A DNA stretch of 64,000 nt from contig NZ_JAGGKM010000003.1 in NCBI RefSeq assembly GCF_017873715.1, positions 310,001 through 374,000 on the forward strand. The letters run 5' to 3'. The notes below the pieces were generated by a model that saw nothing but the letters and a program-made list of their open reading frames with translations, was not told where the DNA came from and did no database searches. Below, piece by piece: positions 8,452 through 17,563 of the stretch. Both the position numbers and the translations under genes were made by a program. The stretch is from Cytobacillus luteolus. Lineage in GTDB: Bacteria > Bacillota > Bacilli > Bacillales > Bacillaceae_L. Numbering within the stretch: position 1 is the first letter of the stretch; each line of letters opens with the position of its first letter.

Positions 8452-9498
8452 TTACTGTATAAATGACTCTAGAGAGTGAAAATACTCCAAGCCGTCTGAG
8501 GTGATTTTAGTTCCGGCACGCCCTCTTCCTATTGTTATATAACCATGCTTTTCTAGAAAATCTAGTCTGTGCCTTACTTGTTGTGTAGATAAAGGGTGAG
8601 TGGTAATACTGCTTTTATCAGCAATAATGCGTCTGCTGGATGGCTCTCCTTTATCGTTACATTCCATGATGGTTTGAAGAATAAAATAAAACTCTTTTTT
8701 CTCCATAAGGCTTATGCCTTCACTTATAGTAACTTTACTCGGTTGAACTTTTACCTTCTTCACTTTTGCTTTTTTATGTTTTTGTATTGGCAGGTCATGC
8801 ACTTCGATAGACTTACCGTTAAAAACAGCCAGCATATAAGCAACTGTATTTTTCAATTCTCTAACATTGCCATACCAAGATGCATTCGCTAACTTCTTGT
8901 AAACAGCTTTATCCACCTTCACAAATTGTCCGCATTCCCGGATGAAGTGATCAACGAGAATGGGGATATCCGATTTAATCTCACGTAAACTTGGAAGCTC
9001 AAGTGAAAGGACGTTTAGCCTATAATACAAGTCCTCTCTAATAGTCCCATCTTGAATCATCGCTTGTATATTTTTATTTGAGGTTGAAATGAACCTGATC
9101 TTTCGCTTGTTTTGTACTTCCATACTTTCTAGAAAGTAAAGAAGGTTTTTTTGGATATCTATCGTTAAGTCGCTAATTTCATCTAAGACAACCGTACCTT
9201 CTTCAGCTTTTATAAGTAGGGTGTTTAAATATTGTTCGACTGTAGTATCGTCCGCAGTTTCTAGCAAAGTACCTAGTGAACTACATGGAACAAAAACAAA
9301 CGGGCCACCTTTTTTAGATGATTCATTATGAATGGCACTTGTAAATAATTCTTTACCTGTTCCTGTCTCCCCTTGAATGAAAATGGGGTAGTCTGTCTGG
9401 GCAAGTTTTCGAGCGACCATAATTGTTTCTAAAAGTAGTGGGTGCTTACCAAGAATATGAGTAAAATTGTATAATGGTGTTTGATTAATCGAGCTCAT
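8452..9498 (-). CDS. yplP: AAA+ transcriptional regulator, YplP-like, without GAFTGA loop
   Basis: 348 residues. The AAA+ domain begins after a very short N terminus: Walker A GETGTGKELF, Walker B GTVVLDEISDL, sensor and arginine-finger region REDLYYRLNVLSLELPSLRE, and the NVRELKN motif. The position where sigma-54 activators carry GAFTGA is instead SLGTLLETADDTTVEQYLN, so the normal sigma-54 contact loop is absent. The C terminus is not Fis-like but looks like a winged helix (RRIIADKSSITTHPLSTQQVRHRLDFLEKHGYI). B. subtilis YplP is annotated as a SigL-dependent regulator tied to cold adaptation. A palindrome lies in its upstream region. Confidence 0.82.
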   Translation of the reverse strand: MSSINQTPLYNFTHILGKHPLLLETIMVARKLAQTDYPIFIQGETGTGKELFTSAIHNESSKKGGPFVFVPCSSLGTLLETADDTTVEQYLNTLLIKAEEGTVVLDEISDLTIDIQKNLLYFLESMEVQNKRKIRFISTSNKNIQAMIQDGTIREDLYYRLNVLSLELPSLREIKSDIPILVDHFIRECGQFVKVDKAVYKKLANASWYGNVRELKNTVAYMLAVFNGKSIEVHDLPIQKHKKAKVKKVKVQPSKVTISEGISLMEKKEFYFILQTIMECNDKGEPSSRRIIADKSSITTHPLSTQQVRHRLDFLEKHGYITIGRGRAGTKITSDGLEYFHSLESFIQ

Positions 9499-9537
9499 AG
9501 TTACCTGCTTTCTTTGTTATATTTATATTATAACACC

Positions 9538-9555
9538 CAATTAGAACTAATTGGA
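9538..9555. promoter_or_regulatory. 18-bp perfect palindrome upstream of yplP
   Basis: CCAATTAG-AA-CTAATTGG. On the minus strand a TATAAT lies just downstream (9528-9533 region), so the palindrome sits in the spacer/-35 zone of a likely yplP promoter, a classic repressor position. The binding protein is unknown; YplP itself, with its winged helix, is a candidate. Confidence 0.5.
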
Positions 9556-9700
9556 ACCAATAAAGCGAAAAAATAAATAAATAGTTCATAAAAATTTCTG
9601 TTTTTTTCAAAATATCTTGCCATAACCTACATAAATAGACAGACTTCGATAGCACTTTGGGTTATAATATAGGAAACGGGTGAAAAAGAGGATTGATATT

Positions 9701-9952
9701 TTGCTATTTAAAAGCCTAGAGTTCAAACATTGTAATGGACAGAAGGTTAAGGTCAAGGATATTCCGGTACTAGAAGAAGGCAATACTTATCATTTTATGC
9801 TCAGCATACGGCTAGAAAGATTTATTAGACAAATTCATGCTGACAAAAACCCGAACAAAGTGTATTCATTCAAACACTATTTAAAAAAGGTACTAAAATG
9901 GCGGGACTATGAACAACTGTTTGAGACAGGTGTTCTAAAAAACAATGCATAA
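9701..9952 (+). CDS. ypmP: YpmP-like protein (DUF2535)
   Basis: 83 residues from a TTG start: LLFKSLEFKHCNGQKVKVKDIPVLEEG, then a basic C-terminal half with YSFKHYLKKVLKWRDY. It matches B. subtilis YpmP, of unknown function. TTG 9701 is preferred to GTG 9680 because AAAGAGG is well placed before it and a TATAAT at about 9663-9668 would start the mRNA only a few bases before 9680. A hairpin (about 9957-9992, GGGCCACTCTC/GAGATGGCTC plus Ts) follows. Confidence 0.75.
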   Translation: MLFKSLEFKHCNGQKVKVKDIPVLEEGNTYHFMLSIRLERFIRQIHADKNPNKVYSFKHYLKKVLKWRDYEQLFETGVLKNNA

Positions 9953-9956
9953 TTTA

Positions 9957-9992
9957 TAGGGCCACTCTCTAACTGAGATGGCTCTTTTTTCA
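9957..9992 (+). terminator. Terminator of ypmP
   Basis: GCCACTCTC and GAGATGGC pair imperfectly around TAACT and lead into six Ts. Confidence 0.65.
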
Positions 9993-10071
9993 TTTTTTCA
10001 TTCTTTTTGCTTTTATGTAGTAAAGATTATAGTTATAATACTAGATAAGATATAGATAGGGAAGTGACAAT

Positions 10072-10914
10072 ATGCAAAAGGTTAGAGTTGTAACCGATTC
10101 AACAATTGATTTGTCTAAAGAGTTAATTGAAAAGTATAATATTGAAGTCGTTCCTTTGACAATTACTATAGACGGTGAAAGTTACTTAGATCGAATTGAT
10201 ATAACTCCTAGTGAGTTCATTCAGAAAATGAGAAATGCAAAGGACCTTCCAAAAAGTTCACAACCAGCAGCAGGACAATTTGTAGATGTGTATAACAGAC
10301 TTGCAAGTGATGGTAGTGACATTATTTCTATACATATGACAGGTGGTATGAGCGGTACTGTACAATCTGCTGAAAGCGCTGCAAAAATGGTAGATCACAA
10401 TGTTCATGTGATTGATTCACGTTTTATTTCAAAGGGACTAGGGTTTCAAGTAATTGAGGCAGCTAAAATGGCACAACAAGGTAAATCTGCTGAAGAGATC
10501 CTAAGCGTTGTTAAAAAAATTAGAGAAAATACATATTTGTATGTTACTGTTGACACTCTTGAAAACCTAGTTAAAGGTGGAAGAATTGGTAAAGGGAAAG
10601 CCCTTATTGGTTCTCTTCTAAACATTAAACCTATTGCCTCTCTAGAAGGTGGGGTTTATACACCTGTAACGAAGGTTCGAAGCCATTCACAAATTATTAG
10701 CTTCCTCTCAAAACAATTTGCTGAAGATACTAAAGGCAAAGAAGTAATGGGTGTTGGCATTGTTCATGCAGATAATATACAAGTAGCAAATAAGCTAAAA
10801 GAATCAATTTATACGATTTGTGGCTTTGAAGGAATAACAGTTGAAGATACTACTCCGGTTATAAGTACTCATACTGGACCTGGTGCAATTGGATTTATGT
10901 ATTATGTAAAATAG
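10072..10914 (+). CDS. DegV family fatty-acid-binding protein
   Basis: 280 residues, typical DegV size. Signatures: VVTDSTIDLSKEL at the start, PKSSQPAAGQFVDVY, ISIHMTGGMSGTVQSAE, TLENLVKGGRIGK and the C-terminal THTGPGAIGFMYY. Relatives (FakB) bind a fatty acid and present it to the kinase FakA for phosphorylation and phospholipid synthesis. Bacilli usually carry several paralogues; which one this is cannot be decided. The start follows GGGAAGTG. Confidence 0.88.
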   Translation: MQKVRVVTDSTIDLSKELIEKYNIEVVPLTITIDGESYLDRIDITPSEFIQKMRNAKDLPKSSQPAAGQFVDVYNRLASDGSDIISIHMTGGMSGTVQSAESAAKMVDHNVHVIDSRFISKGLGFQVIEAAKMAQQGKSAEEILSVVKKIRENTYLYVTVDTLENLVKGGRIGKGKALIGSLLNIKPIASLEGGVYTPVTKVRSHSQIISFLSKQFAEDTKGKEVMGVGIVHADNIQVANKLKESIYTICGFEGITVEDTTPVISTHTGPGAIGFMYYVK

Positions 10915-10926
10915 TACACGAAACGA

Positions 10927-10954
10927 AAACCCCCACTATAGTAGTGGGGGTTTT
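10927..10954. terminator. Terminator between degV-like and PCYCGC genes
   Basis: AACCCCCACTA and TAGTGGGGGTT form a strong stem with T/A tails on both sides; it may act for both convergent genes. Confidence 0.85.
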
Positions 10955-10967
10955 GTATCTCCTCTAC

Positions 10968-11459
10968 CTAAGAACCAGGCTTGGGAGTAGGTGTAGGATT
11001 TGCGAAGCCTTCTTTATATTTTTCATCAATTAAATCACGAATTTCTTCAACTGATTTACCCTCTTGGTACTCTATCATAGAAATAGCAGCAATTTCTAGA
11101 CATACACCACATTTCGTTCCATGATCATCCCAGACGATAGATCCATCAGCATTGTTTTGGTGAACAAAACAATCATAACTATCTCTGTGACCAACAGAAT
11201 CACCGCAACCACAATAGCACGGAATTTGTTCAAGCAATTCTTGATGATTTGCTGCAGCAGTATAGATGGTTACTAGTTCCTCAGATTTATCACCTAAGAA
11301 TGATGGGATTTCTGCTGCAGAGCTAGTTTCTTCACGGATATCTCCTATTTGCATTGGAACTTTTTGATCGTGCTCATTGTGTGATGCCTCTTTATTACTA
11401 CAAGCTGATAGAAGTAGAATGAAGAGTAGTAAGAAAAAATATGTTTTCGATAGTCGCAT
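10968..11459 (-). CDS. PCYCGC-motif lipoprotein
   Basis: 163 residues. The signal peptide ends in a lipobox (LLLSACSNKE), so the protein is lipid-anchored outside the membrane. The mature part contains QIPCYCGCGDSVGHRDSYDCFVHQN and a further CGVC, seven cysteines in all, plus a C-terminal proline-rich tail. The PCYCGC domain is named for this motif; its Cys/His pattern suggests metal or redox chemistry, but no function is established. It has its own start site and stands alone, convergent to degV. Confidence 0.82.
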   Translation of the reverse strand: MRLSKTYFFLLLFILLLSACSNKEASHNEHDQKVPMQIGDIREETSSAAEIPSFLGDKSEELVTIYTAAANHQELLEQIPCYCGCGDSVGHRDSYDCFVHQNNADGSIVWDDHGTKCGVCLEIAAISMIEYQEGKSVEEIRDLIDEKYKEGFANPTPTPKPGS

Positions 11460-11592
11460 CTATTTCACCTATCCTATACTAAAAAGTCAATTATAAACTA
11501 ATAGTAACATAATGCTTAGGTTAGAAATAGATGCGGGTAAAACTATTAAATACTACCATTCTCAATGTTCACTTTTCTGACAAACTTAGAGT

Positions 11593-11856
11593 CTACCAGA
11601 AAAATAAACCACCCAGTGCTAATCCTGTAATAAAGGCAAGTGGAATTGCATATGGGCGACGGTATCCGTATCCTCCATAGAATCCGTATCCAAATCCTCC
11701 TAGATTTCTCCCTCTTGGTCCCATTGGCTGGATGTAAACATGACTACGTGTAACGTTGACTATTTTACCAACATGCTTTTTTCCATCACGACATGTAATA
11801 TTCACTACTTTTCCTTTATAACGACAGCAAGTATCATAGTAATTAACAACAGACAT
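11593..11856 (-). CDS. LSm-like small protein with Gly/Tyr/Arg-rich tail and membrane helix
   Basis: 87 residues from ATG 11856, which is chosen because AAAGGAGGAAT sits just upstream; a longer in-frame start lies inside that site. Residues 10-42 (CRYKGKVVNITCRDGKKHVGKI, then VNVTRSHVYIQ) look like the beta strands of an LSm/Hfq-type fold with the G-x-V pattern. Then come a Gly/Arg/Tyr-rich linker (PRGRNLGGFGYGFYGGYGYRRP) and a C-terminal hydrophobic helix. I do not recognise a named family; spore-coat or membrane-surface location is a guess from composition. Confidence 0.7.
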   Translation of the reverse strand: MSVVNYYDTCCRYKGKVVNITCRDGKKHVGKIVNVTRSHVYIQPMGPRGRNLGGFGYGFYGGYGYRRPYAIPLAFITGLALGGLFFW

Positions 11857-12037
11857 TAATATTCCTCCTTTCATAGCATTAGTACAATGTATGATAGGTT
11901 GACGAGGGATGATTGTACATATGTCATGGGTAGTTAGTCCAAATTAGAATTATAATAGATTTATTGCTAAGAATAGAGGAATTTCCAAAGAATTAGTCGA
12001 ATTATTAGGAATCAATGTATGACGGTAGGAGTAAAAG

Positions 12038-13657
12038 ATGATAAATCGTATAAAAAACTTAAGTTTTTTTAAAAAGACAATATTATTTACTTCCTGTATC
12101 GTTTTGGTGGTTGGGTTGGCAACAGCTGTTATTAGTTTCCATATTCAAAACAATGCGATCACTCAGATTTTATCAGATCAAGCTGTAAGTGTAGCTAACC
12201 TATGGAAATCGACGCTTCCTAGGAAGGATGTTATAGCTGCAGCAAATACAACTGATCCAAACCATCCTTCTGTATTACACCTAACATTTTTGATTGATAA
12301 AATACATGAAAAGCATTCGATTTATTCACATGCCTATATTTTTGCTTCTGATATTCCTGAGGATCGAAATTTCAAACCAATTGCAATACCTCTTTCATTA
12401 CTTCAGCAAGGATTTACATATACGGATCACTATATTTCGGGGGATGAATTTTATAATGCGTTTGTCTATACAGTTACAAATAAGACAAGTGTGTATACTG
12501 ATGTATATAGTGACGATTTCGGGACTTGGATTACAGCATTTTCACCTATTTTCGATGAAAATGGAAATGTAATCGCTGTATTCGGTGTAGACATCGATGC
12601 CAGCATTTTACACAATCTGCAAACAGATTTAATGATTTCCTTACTACTATCTTGTATATTCCTCTTTACGATAATATTTATCATACAGGAGTGGGGATTA
12701 CGTAAGGTTTTATCACCTTTAAACGGATTGATAAAAGGAATACACCAGGTTAGTCTTGGAAACTTTGGAGTTAGATTGGAACAAACAGATGATTCTGAGC
12801 TTGGTGAATTGAGTAAGAAGTTTAATGAAATGACAAAACAGCTAGACGTTTTATTCGAGCGAGTGGCGGTAACCTCTGAGCAATTTGGGGATAAATCACA
12901 ACAGGATTCCAACTTACAGGGAGTTGAAAAAGCTCTTGGAGAAATGGAGAATATTATTAAGCAAAGTAAACTACAAACAGAATTACAAAGAGCCGAAAGA
13001 ATGAATGCAATTGGCCAGTTAGCGGCTTCAGTTGCCCATGAAATACGGAATCCAATGACAGTTGTAAAAGGTTTCTTGCAGATATTTCATTCAAAAGACG
13101 ATATGACTAAGGAAGAGAAAGAATATATACAGTTAATGATTGAAGAAATGAACCGTGCAGAGACCATTATAAATGATTATCTTTCATTGGCTAAGCCGGA
13201 CCTTGAATCCGCAACTGTTATGAATTGTACGGAAATCCTTCAAAATGTGACTGAACTTATAAGCTCGTACGCACTTTTAAATAATAACATCACAGTAAAT
13301 ATGGAATGTAAAGGCACCTATTATAGTAAAGGAAATACCTCTGAGTTAAAGCAAGTACTCTTAAATATCATGAAAAATGCAGTTGAGGCAATGAAAACGG
13401 AAGGTGTATTATCTGTTAAGGTTTTTGCTGATGATGAATATGTACACTATGAAATTAAAGACACAGGTATTGGAATGACTCCAGAGGAATTAAAGCGCTT
13501 AGGTACCCCATTTTATTCCCTAAAAGAAAAGGGCACTGGAATAGGGCTCATGGTCTGTTATCAAATCATTGAACGAATGAAGGGGAAGATTACTGTTGAA
13601 AGTGAAAAAGGCAAAGGATCTACCTTCACAATAAAAATTCCATTGTACGTCGAATGA
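12038..13657 (+). CDS. Membrane sensor histidine kinase, sporulation-kinase-like
   Basis: 539 residues: TM1 (about 14-34), an extracellular sensor of about 160 residues (Cache-like by size and the FGVDIDASIL segment), TM2 (about 197-217), HAMP (LSPLNGLIKGIHQVSLGNFGVR), then dimerisation and phosphoacceptor helix with QLAASVAHEIRNPMTVVKGF (His about 333), N box KNAVEAM, G1 DTGIGM and G2 GTGIGL. The phosphoacceptor sequence resembles the Spo0A-phosphorelay kinases KinB/C/D. No response regulator is adjacent, which fits an orphan phosphorelay kinase. The ligand is unknown. Confidence 0.87.
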   Translation: MINRIKNLSFFKKTILFTSCIVLVVGLATAVISFHIQNNAITQILSDQAVSVANLWKSTLPRKDVIAAANTTDPNHPSVLHLTFLIDKIHEKHSIYSHAYIFASDIPEDRNFKPIAIPLSLLQQGFTYTDHYISGDEFYNAFVYTVTNKTSVYTDVYSDDFGTWITAFSPIFDENGNVIAVFGVDIDASILHNLQTDLMISLLLSCIFLFTIIFIIQEWGLRKVLSPLNGLIKGIHQVSLGNFGVRLEQTDDSELGELSKKFNEMTKQLDVLFERVAVTSEQFGDKSQQDSNLQGVEKALGEMENIIKQSKLQTELQRAERMNAIGQLAASVAHEIRNPMTVVKGFLQIFHSKDDMTKEEKEYIQLMIEEMNRAETIINDYLSLAKPDLESATVMNCTEILQNVTELISSYALLNNNITVNMECKGTYYSKGNTSELKQVLLNIMKNAVEAMKTEGVLSVKVFADDEYVHYEIKDTGIGMTPEELKRLGTPFYSLKEKGTGIGLMVCYQIIERMKGKITVESEKGKGSTFTIKIPLYVE

Positions 13658-13666
13658 GTGAGAAGA

Positions 13667-13696
13667 ACACCTTGCAAATAGCAAGGTGTTCTCTTT
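13667..13696. terminator. Terminator after histidine kinase
   Basis: GAACACCTTGC and GCAAGGTGTTC pair perfectly around AAATA; T-rich tail. Confidence 0.88.
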
Positions 13697-13979
13697 AGTT
13701 TTTAGGCTTTTCTAACTTAATGTCAATCTTTTTCCCAGCCACTGACAAGTATGAATATACATCAAGGTCAGACTTTGCCTTTGACATTCCTTGTATGAAG
13801 TGAGTTACAAGGTCTTTGTAGTCTTCACTTACACCTTCTTCTTCACAATGGCCATATACATACATCTTTTTCTCATCGAATAAAAAGGCAACATATCCAA
13901 CAGCTTTATCTTTTAGGTCAACGATATTAAGTACCTGACATTCAGGTGTAACTAATTCTGGTGAGAAAAATATTTGCAT
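13695..13979 (-). CDS. Conserved-looking hypothetical protein (94 aa)
   Basis: 94 residues, soluble, acidic in the middle, with LVTPECQVLNIVDLKDKAVGYVAFLFDEKKMYVYGHCEE. No motif that I recognise. Start site GGAGAGAG upstream is good. It lies 15 bases downstream of the MFS transporter and is probably in the same transcript. A small regulatory or dimeric alpha/beta protein is possible, but nothing more can be said. Confidence 0.7.
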   Translation of the reverse strand: MQIFFSPELVTPECQVLNIVDLKDKAVGYVAFLFDEKKMYVYGHCEEEGVSEDYKDLVTHFIQGMSKAKSDLDVYSYLSVAGKKIDIKLEKPKN

Positions 13980-13994
13980 TACACTCTCTCCTTT

Positions 13995-15242
13995 TTACGT
14001 AAATTGTACCTTTTCAAATAAAGAATTGTCTGTTGCTTCACTTGGCTCTTCTTTCTTAACCTTGATCATTACCATACACAGAAGGCCTACAAGCAATGTT
14101 AATCCTGCAGTAATTAAAAACATTCCACTACGGGACCATGACATGAGTGCTCCATAAATTGGTGGTCCGATGGCAACTCCTAAAAAACGAACCGAACCAT
14201 AAAGAGAAGTTACAAATCCTCTTCGTTCCGAAGATACTGATCCTGTAATCAAACTATTTATACATGGAAGGACAAGACCTGTACCTAAACTGCTGAGGAC
14301 AAGTATAGCTATAAATGGTACTAGACTTTCAAAGAAAACTAGGGTGGAGAAAGAAATTGTCATTAAGAGTAATCCAAGTACAATCAACTTCTTCATAAGG
14401 GGTAGTTTTTTTCCAATTTTGCTACCGGTTATGTATGAAGTTGTTGTCATCACAAGAAGAGGGATTGCAAGTATTAAACCTTTTAAAACGCCATCCGTAT
14501 TATATGTTGTTTCTAAAACATCAGAGAGATAAAATAAAATCCCAAATAAAGTAAATAAGCAGGTAGCACCTGCAAGATAAGCGGTGAAAAGCCATCGCCC
14601 TTCATGCTTAAACACAGTTAAGAGTCCCTTAGCATATTGACCAACAGGAGGTGGCTCTTTTTTCTGTTTTTTTTCTTTTACGAAAAAAATAGTTAGTAGG
14701 ATTGAAATTAGACAAAAAATAGGGAATGCAAAAAACGCAGCATACCAAATGAGTATAGCAAGTAAAGAACCAATAATCGGTGAAACAACTTTACCAAAGC
14801 CATTAGAAGCCTCAACGAGACCTAAGACCTTACTTTGTTCACCGCCTTTAAATAAATCCCCTGTTAAAGCCATTGCAATTGGCGCTGTTCCAGCTGCACC
14901 AATTCCTTGCATGATACGGCCAGCTAAAATCCAAGTATATGAGTTATCAAACCAAGCTGCTGCCGCACCGGCTAATAATCCACCAAGCCCGTAAATTGTT
15001 AAAGCTGGTATGATGATCGCTTTTCTTGAAAAACGGTCGGATAGATAGCCAAGAACTGGTATAGAAACAGCTGCTGCAATAGAAAAGGCTGTGATAACTA
15101 AGCTAACTTGAAATTGTGTTATGTCCAATTCTTTGGTCATTTGAGGCAGTATTGGTATTAACATGGAGTTCCCGAGTACAAGAATGAGTGGAATGGATCC
15201 AATTGCAACGATGGTCATTCCTTTGTTTTTTTTACTGGACAA
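13995..15242 (-). CDS. MFS transporter (DHA1-type drug/metabolite exporter)
   Basis: 415 residues with 12 predicted helices. Motif A is seen as [13 protein letters not shown] between TM2 and TM3, and the antiporter-type motif C region as [19 protein letters not shown] near TM5. The pattern fits proton-driven exporters of the DHA1 group. TTG/ATG choice: ATG 15242 is followed by a basic SSKKNKG stretch. The substrate is not predictable. Downstream partner is the 94-residue protein. Confidence 0.85.
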   Translation of the reverse strand: MSSKKNKGMTIVAIGSIPLILVLGNSMLIPILPQMTKELDITQFQVSLVITAFSIAAAVSIPVLGYLSDRFSRKAIIIPALTIYGLGGLLAGAAAAWFDNSYTWILAGRIMQGIGAAGTAPIAMALTGDLFKGGEQSKVLGLVEASNGFGKVVSPIIGSLLAILIWYAAFFAFPIFCLISILLTIFFVKEKKQKKEPPPVGQYAKGLLTVFKHEGRWLFTAYLAGATCLFTLFGILFYLSDVLETTYNTDGVLKGLILAIPLLVMTTTSYITGSKIGKKLPLMKKLIVLGLLLMTISFSTLVFFESLVPFIAILVLSSLGTGLVLPCINSLITGSVSSERRGFVTSLYGSVRFLGVAIGPPIYGALMSWSRSGMFLITAGLTLLVGLLCMVMIKVKKEEPSEATDNSLFEKVQFT

Positions 15243-15504
15243 GTATCAAACAACTCCTTACCTAAGCTGATTATCCAGAATTCATCATTCTAGAGGATAC
15301 AATGTGCTTTGCCCCTTATTACTAAGTAACTACTTTTTATATTGTTTGAAAGATGAAAAATCAATATACGTACCATATATTTCTTTTTAGATTGTGAGAC
15401 AAGAAAAAGTGATTAATAAAAAGGCTAAAAAGCCCATTATTTACACCATTTGCCTATCTGTGAATAATATAGCAACTGTAAAGTGAAGGAGGCGTTTATC
15501 CCTA

Positions 15505-16275
15505 ATGGATTTTTTATCATTACCTCAAAGAACAACAGGTCAACGTGAGTATGGGCTTACATCAATAGCTGACTTTGGTACACCACTTAACCAACTCGAA
15601 GGAATTTTAAAAGATTATCACCAGTTTGTTGATATAGCTAAAATTGGCATTGGATCTGCTTATGTTACTCCAAACCTTAGTGAAAAAATCAATTTATATA
15701 AAAGATATAAAATTAATGTTTATTTTGGTGGAACTTTATTTGAAAAATGTTATTTTCAAGGAAAAATCACAAACTATATAAACTGGTTAAAAGAATTGGG
15801 GATTAACTGGATTGAAGTATCAAATGGAACGATTGATATTCCTCTAAAAGAAAGATTAGAGGTAATTTCAATGGTCAAAGACGAATTTACAGTATTAGGA
15901 GAAGTGGGTTCAAAGGATGCAGAAAGTGAAATGCCTCTTGAACAATGGAAGGAAGAACTTCATTTACTTATCGAAGCTGGCTGTAAATACGTTATAACAG
16001 AGGGAAGAGATTCTGGAACGTCGGGAATTTATAGCAAAGATGGAGCTATAAAAACAGATTTAATCAGAGAAATGGTTGAGGGCCTCGATGTAAATAAACT
16101 AATTTTTGAAGCGCCAACACCAAAGAATCAAATGTTTTTTATTAATCAATTTGGTTCAAACGTCAACTTAGGAAATGTGAAACTAAATGACTTACTGGTT
16201 TTGGAATCGCAAAGACGTGGTTTAAGAAGTGAAACATTTTTCTTGGAGGAAAAGGAATGCAACTTGCCATTATAA
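15505..16275 (+). CDS. Phosphosulfolactate synthase (ComA/YitD family)
   Basis: 256 residues, the full ComA length: a TIM barrel joining sulfite and phosphoenolpyruvate to (2R)-phosphosulfolactate. Visible blocks are LTSIADFGTPLNQLEGIL, VDIAKIGIGSAY, YFGGTLFEKCYFQGK, GINWIEVSNGTIDIPL and LITEGRDSGTSGIY-like ITEGRDSGTSGI. In B. subtilis yitD takes part in making sulfolactate, which accumulates in spores. GGAGGCG precedes ATG. The gene heads a five-gene sulfur operon and overlaps the next gene by 19 bases. Confidence 0.9.
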   Translation: MDFLSLPQRTTGQREYGLTSIADFGTPLNQLEGILKDYHQFVDIAKIGIGSAYVTPNLSEKINLYKRYKINVYFGGTLFEKCYFQGKITNYINWLKELGINWIEVSNGTIDIPLKERLEVISMVKDEFTVLGEVGSKDAESEMPLEQWKEELHLLIEAGCKYVITEGRDSGTSGIYSKDGAIKTDLIREMVEGLDVNKLIFEAPTPKNQMFFINQFGSNVNLGNVKLNDLLVLESQRRGLRSETFFLEEKECNLPL

Positions 16276-16790
16276 GACACTTGCCGACATCTTGGAATAA
16301 AGCAGGTCTTCTACAGGGGAGTAAAGATATCGAAATCGATGATGTTTCAGTAGAGGATAAGGCAAAGATTGATGAAAATAAAGCCTCTATACTCAATTAT
16401 CAACCTTATGATCTTATACTTACAAGCTCATTAAAACGGACCAAGCAAACGGCACACGTGTATGGATATTTCGATATGAAGGAAGAGCCCTTACTCAATG
16501 AATTAAACTTTGGGGTCTATGAAGGGAAAGAAAAAAGCTTACTCATTAAAGAGAATGAAGATCTTTGGGTCAATGCCCCTACATCCTTGACTTTGGGGGA
16601 ACCTTTACTTGCATTAGAGGAGCGGGTAAAAAAGTTTGTTGAAAAATATAAGGAATACCCTAAGGTCTTAGCATTTGGCCATGGTTCATGGATTAGAGCA
16701 GCAATTTCTATTCAAAAAACAGGATCAATTGCCTTAATGAATAAAGTGGTCGTAAAGAATAATGATTTTATATTAGTAGGATTTGATTAA
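16257..16790 (+). CDS. Histidine phosphatase family protein, candidate phosphosulfolactate phosphatase
   Basis: 177 residues of the phosphoglycerate-mutase-like fold with the catalytic set intact: RHLPTSWN (His nucleophile), LTSSLKRTKQTA (Arg), NELNFGVYEG (acid) and FGHGSWIRA (second His). The second residue after RH is Leu, not Gly. It overlaps comA by 19 bases and has its own GGAGG site. The next step after ComA is removal of phosphate from phosphosulfolactate, normally by ComB (YitC); no ComB is seen here, so this enzyme may fill that role. This is inference from position. Confidence 0.85.
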   Translation: MQLAIIRHLPTSWNKAGLLQGSKDIEIDDVSVEDKAKIDENKASILNYQPYDLILTSSLKRTKQTAHVYGYFDMKEEPLLNELNFGVYEGKEKSLLIKENEDLWVNAPTSLTLGEPLLALEERVKKFVEKYKEYPKVLAFGHGSWIRAAISIQKTGSIALMNKVVVKNNDFILVGFD

Positions 16791-16823
16791 ATTGAGGAAA
16801 GATCCCAGACAGGGGTGAGAGGA

Positions 16824-17534
16824 TTGTCAACGAAAGTAACGTATCATACCTGGGATGATAACGAGGTTAAACGTGTAGAACGAGAATTAAAGGATTATTT
16901 TAGTGTAATAAAGTGGGCGTATCAAACGTACGGTGAAGATGTTGTATATGCATGTAGTTTTGGTGCAGAAGGAGTTGTATTAGTCGATTTAATTCACAGG
17001 GTTAAAAAAGATGCAAACATTACTTTTCTAGACACCGGTTTACATTTTAAAGAGACCTACGAACTTATCGAACAGATGAGAGAAAAATATCCTTCTCTAA
17101 GAATTGAGTTAAAAGAACCAAATTTAACACTGGATGAGCAGAAAGATAAACATGGTGAAGAGTTATGGAAAACAAACCCTAATCTTTGCTGTCAAATCCG
17201 GAAAATAGAACCATTAACGGAAGCCTTATCAGGCGTAACAGCATGGATTTCTGGACTACGCAGAGAACAATCTCCTACAAGAAGTCATGTAAATTACATT
17301 AACAAAGATGAAAAGTTTAAATCGATAAAAATTTGTCCACTCATTCACTGGACTTGGGAAGATGTTTGGAATTACATCAAGTTAAATCAACTTCCATATA
17401 ATGAGCTTCATGACCGGAATTATCCTAGTATTGGCTGCTATCCATGTACATTTGAGGTAAAAGGAAATGAAAATTTAAGAGCTGGACGCTGGGCTAATTC
17501 AACTAAAACCGAGTGTGGTTTACATCAAAACTAA
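16824..17534 (+). CDS. cysH: APS/PAPS reductase
   Basis: About 236 residues. It reduces (phospho)adenylyl sulfate to sulfite. The P-loop-like CSFGAEGVVLVDL, the Fe-S cysteine pairs CC (NLCCQIRKIEP) and CxxC (GCYPC), and the C-terminal catalytic ECGLH are present. The CC...CxxC set is that of [4Fe-4S] reductases that accept APS, as in B. subtilis CysH. A TTG start at 16824 behind AGGGGTG is preferred; GTG 16815 lies in that site and would add three residues. Confidence 0.93.
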   Translation: MSTKVTYHTWDDNEVKRVERELKDYFSVIKWAYQTYGEDVVYACSFGAEGVVLVDLIHRVKKDANITFLDTGLHFKETYELIEQMREKYPSLRIELKEPNLTLDEQKDKHGEELWKTNPNLCCQIRKIEPLTEALSGVTAWISGLRREQSPTRSHVNYINKDEKFKSIKICPLIHWTWEDVWNYIKLNQLPYNELHDRNYPSIGCYPCTFEVKGNENLRAGRWANSTKTECGLHQN

Positions 17535-17563
17535 GATTAATAGACATATAGGAGGAAATAGAA

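Noticed and set aside
15243-15504. SAM (S-box) riboswitch before the sulfur operon
   Set aside because: The conserved S-box blocks and an anti-terminator/terminator pair were not found in the leader.
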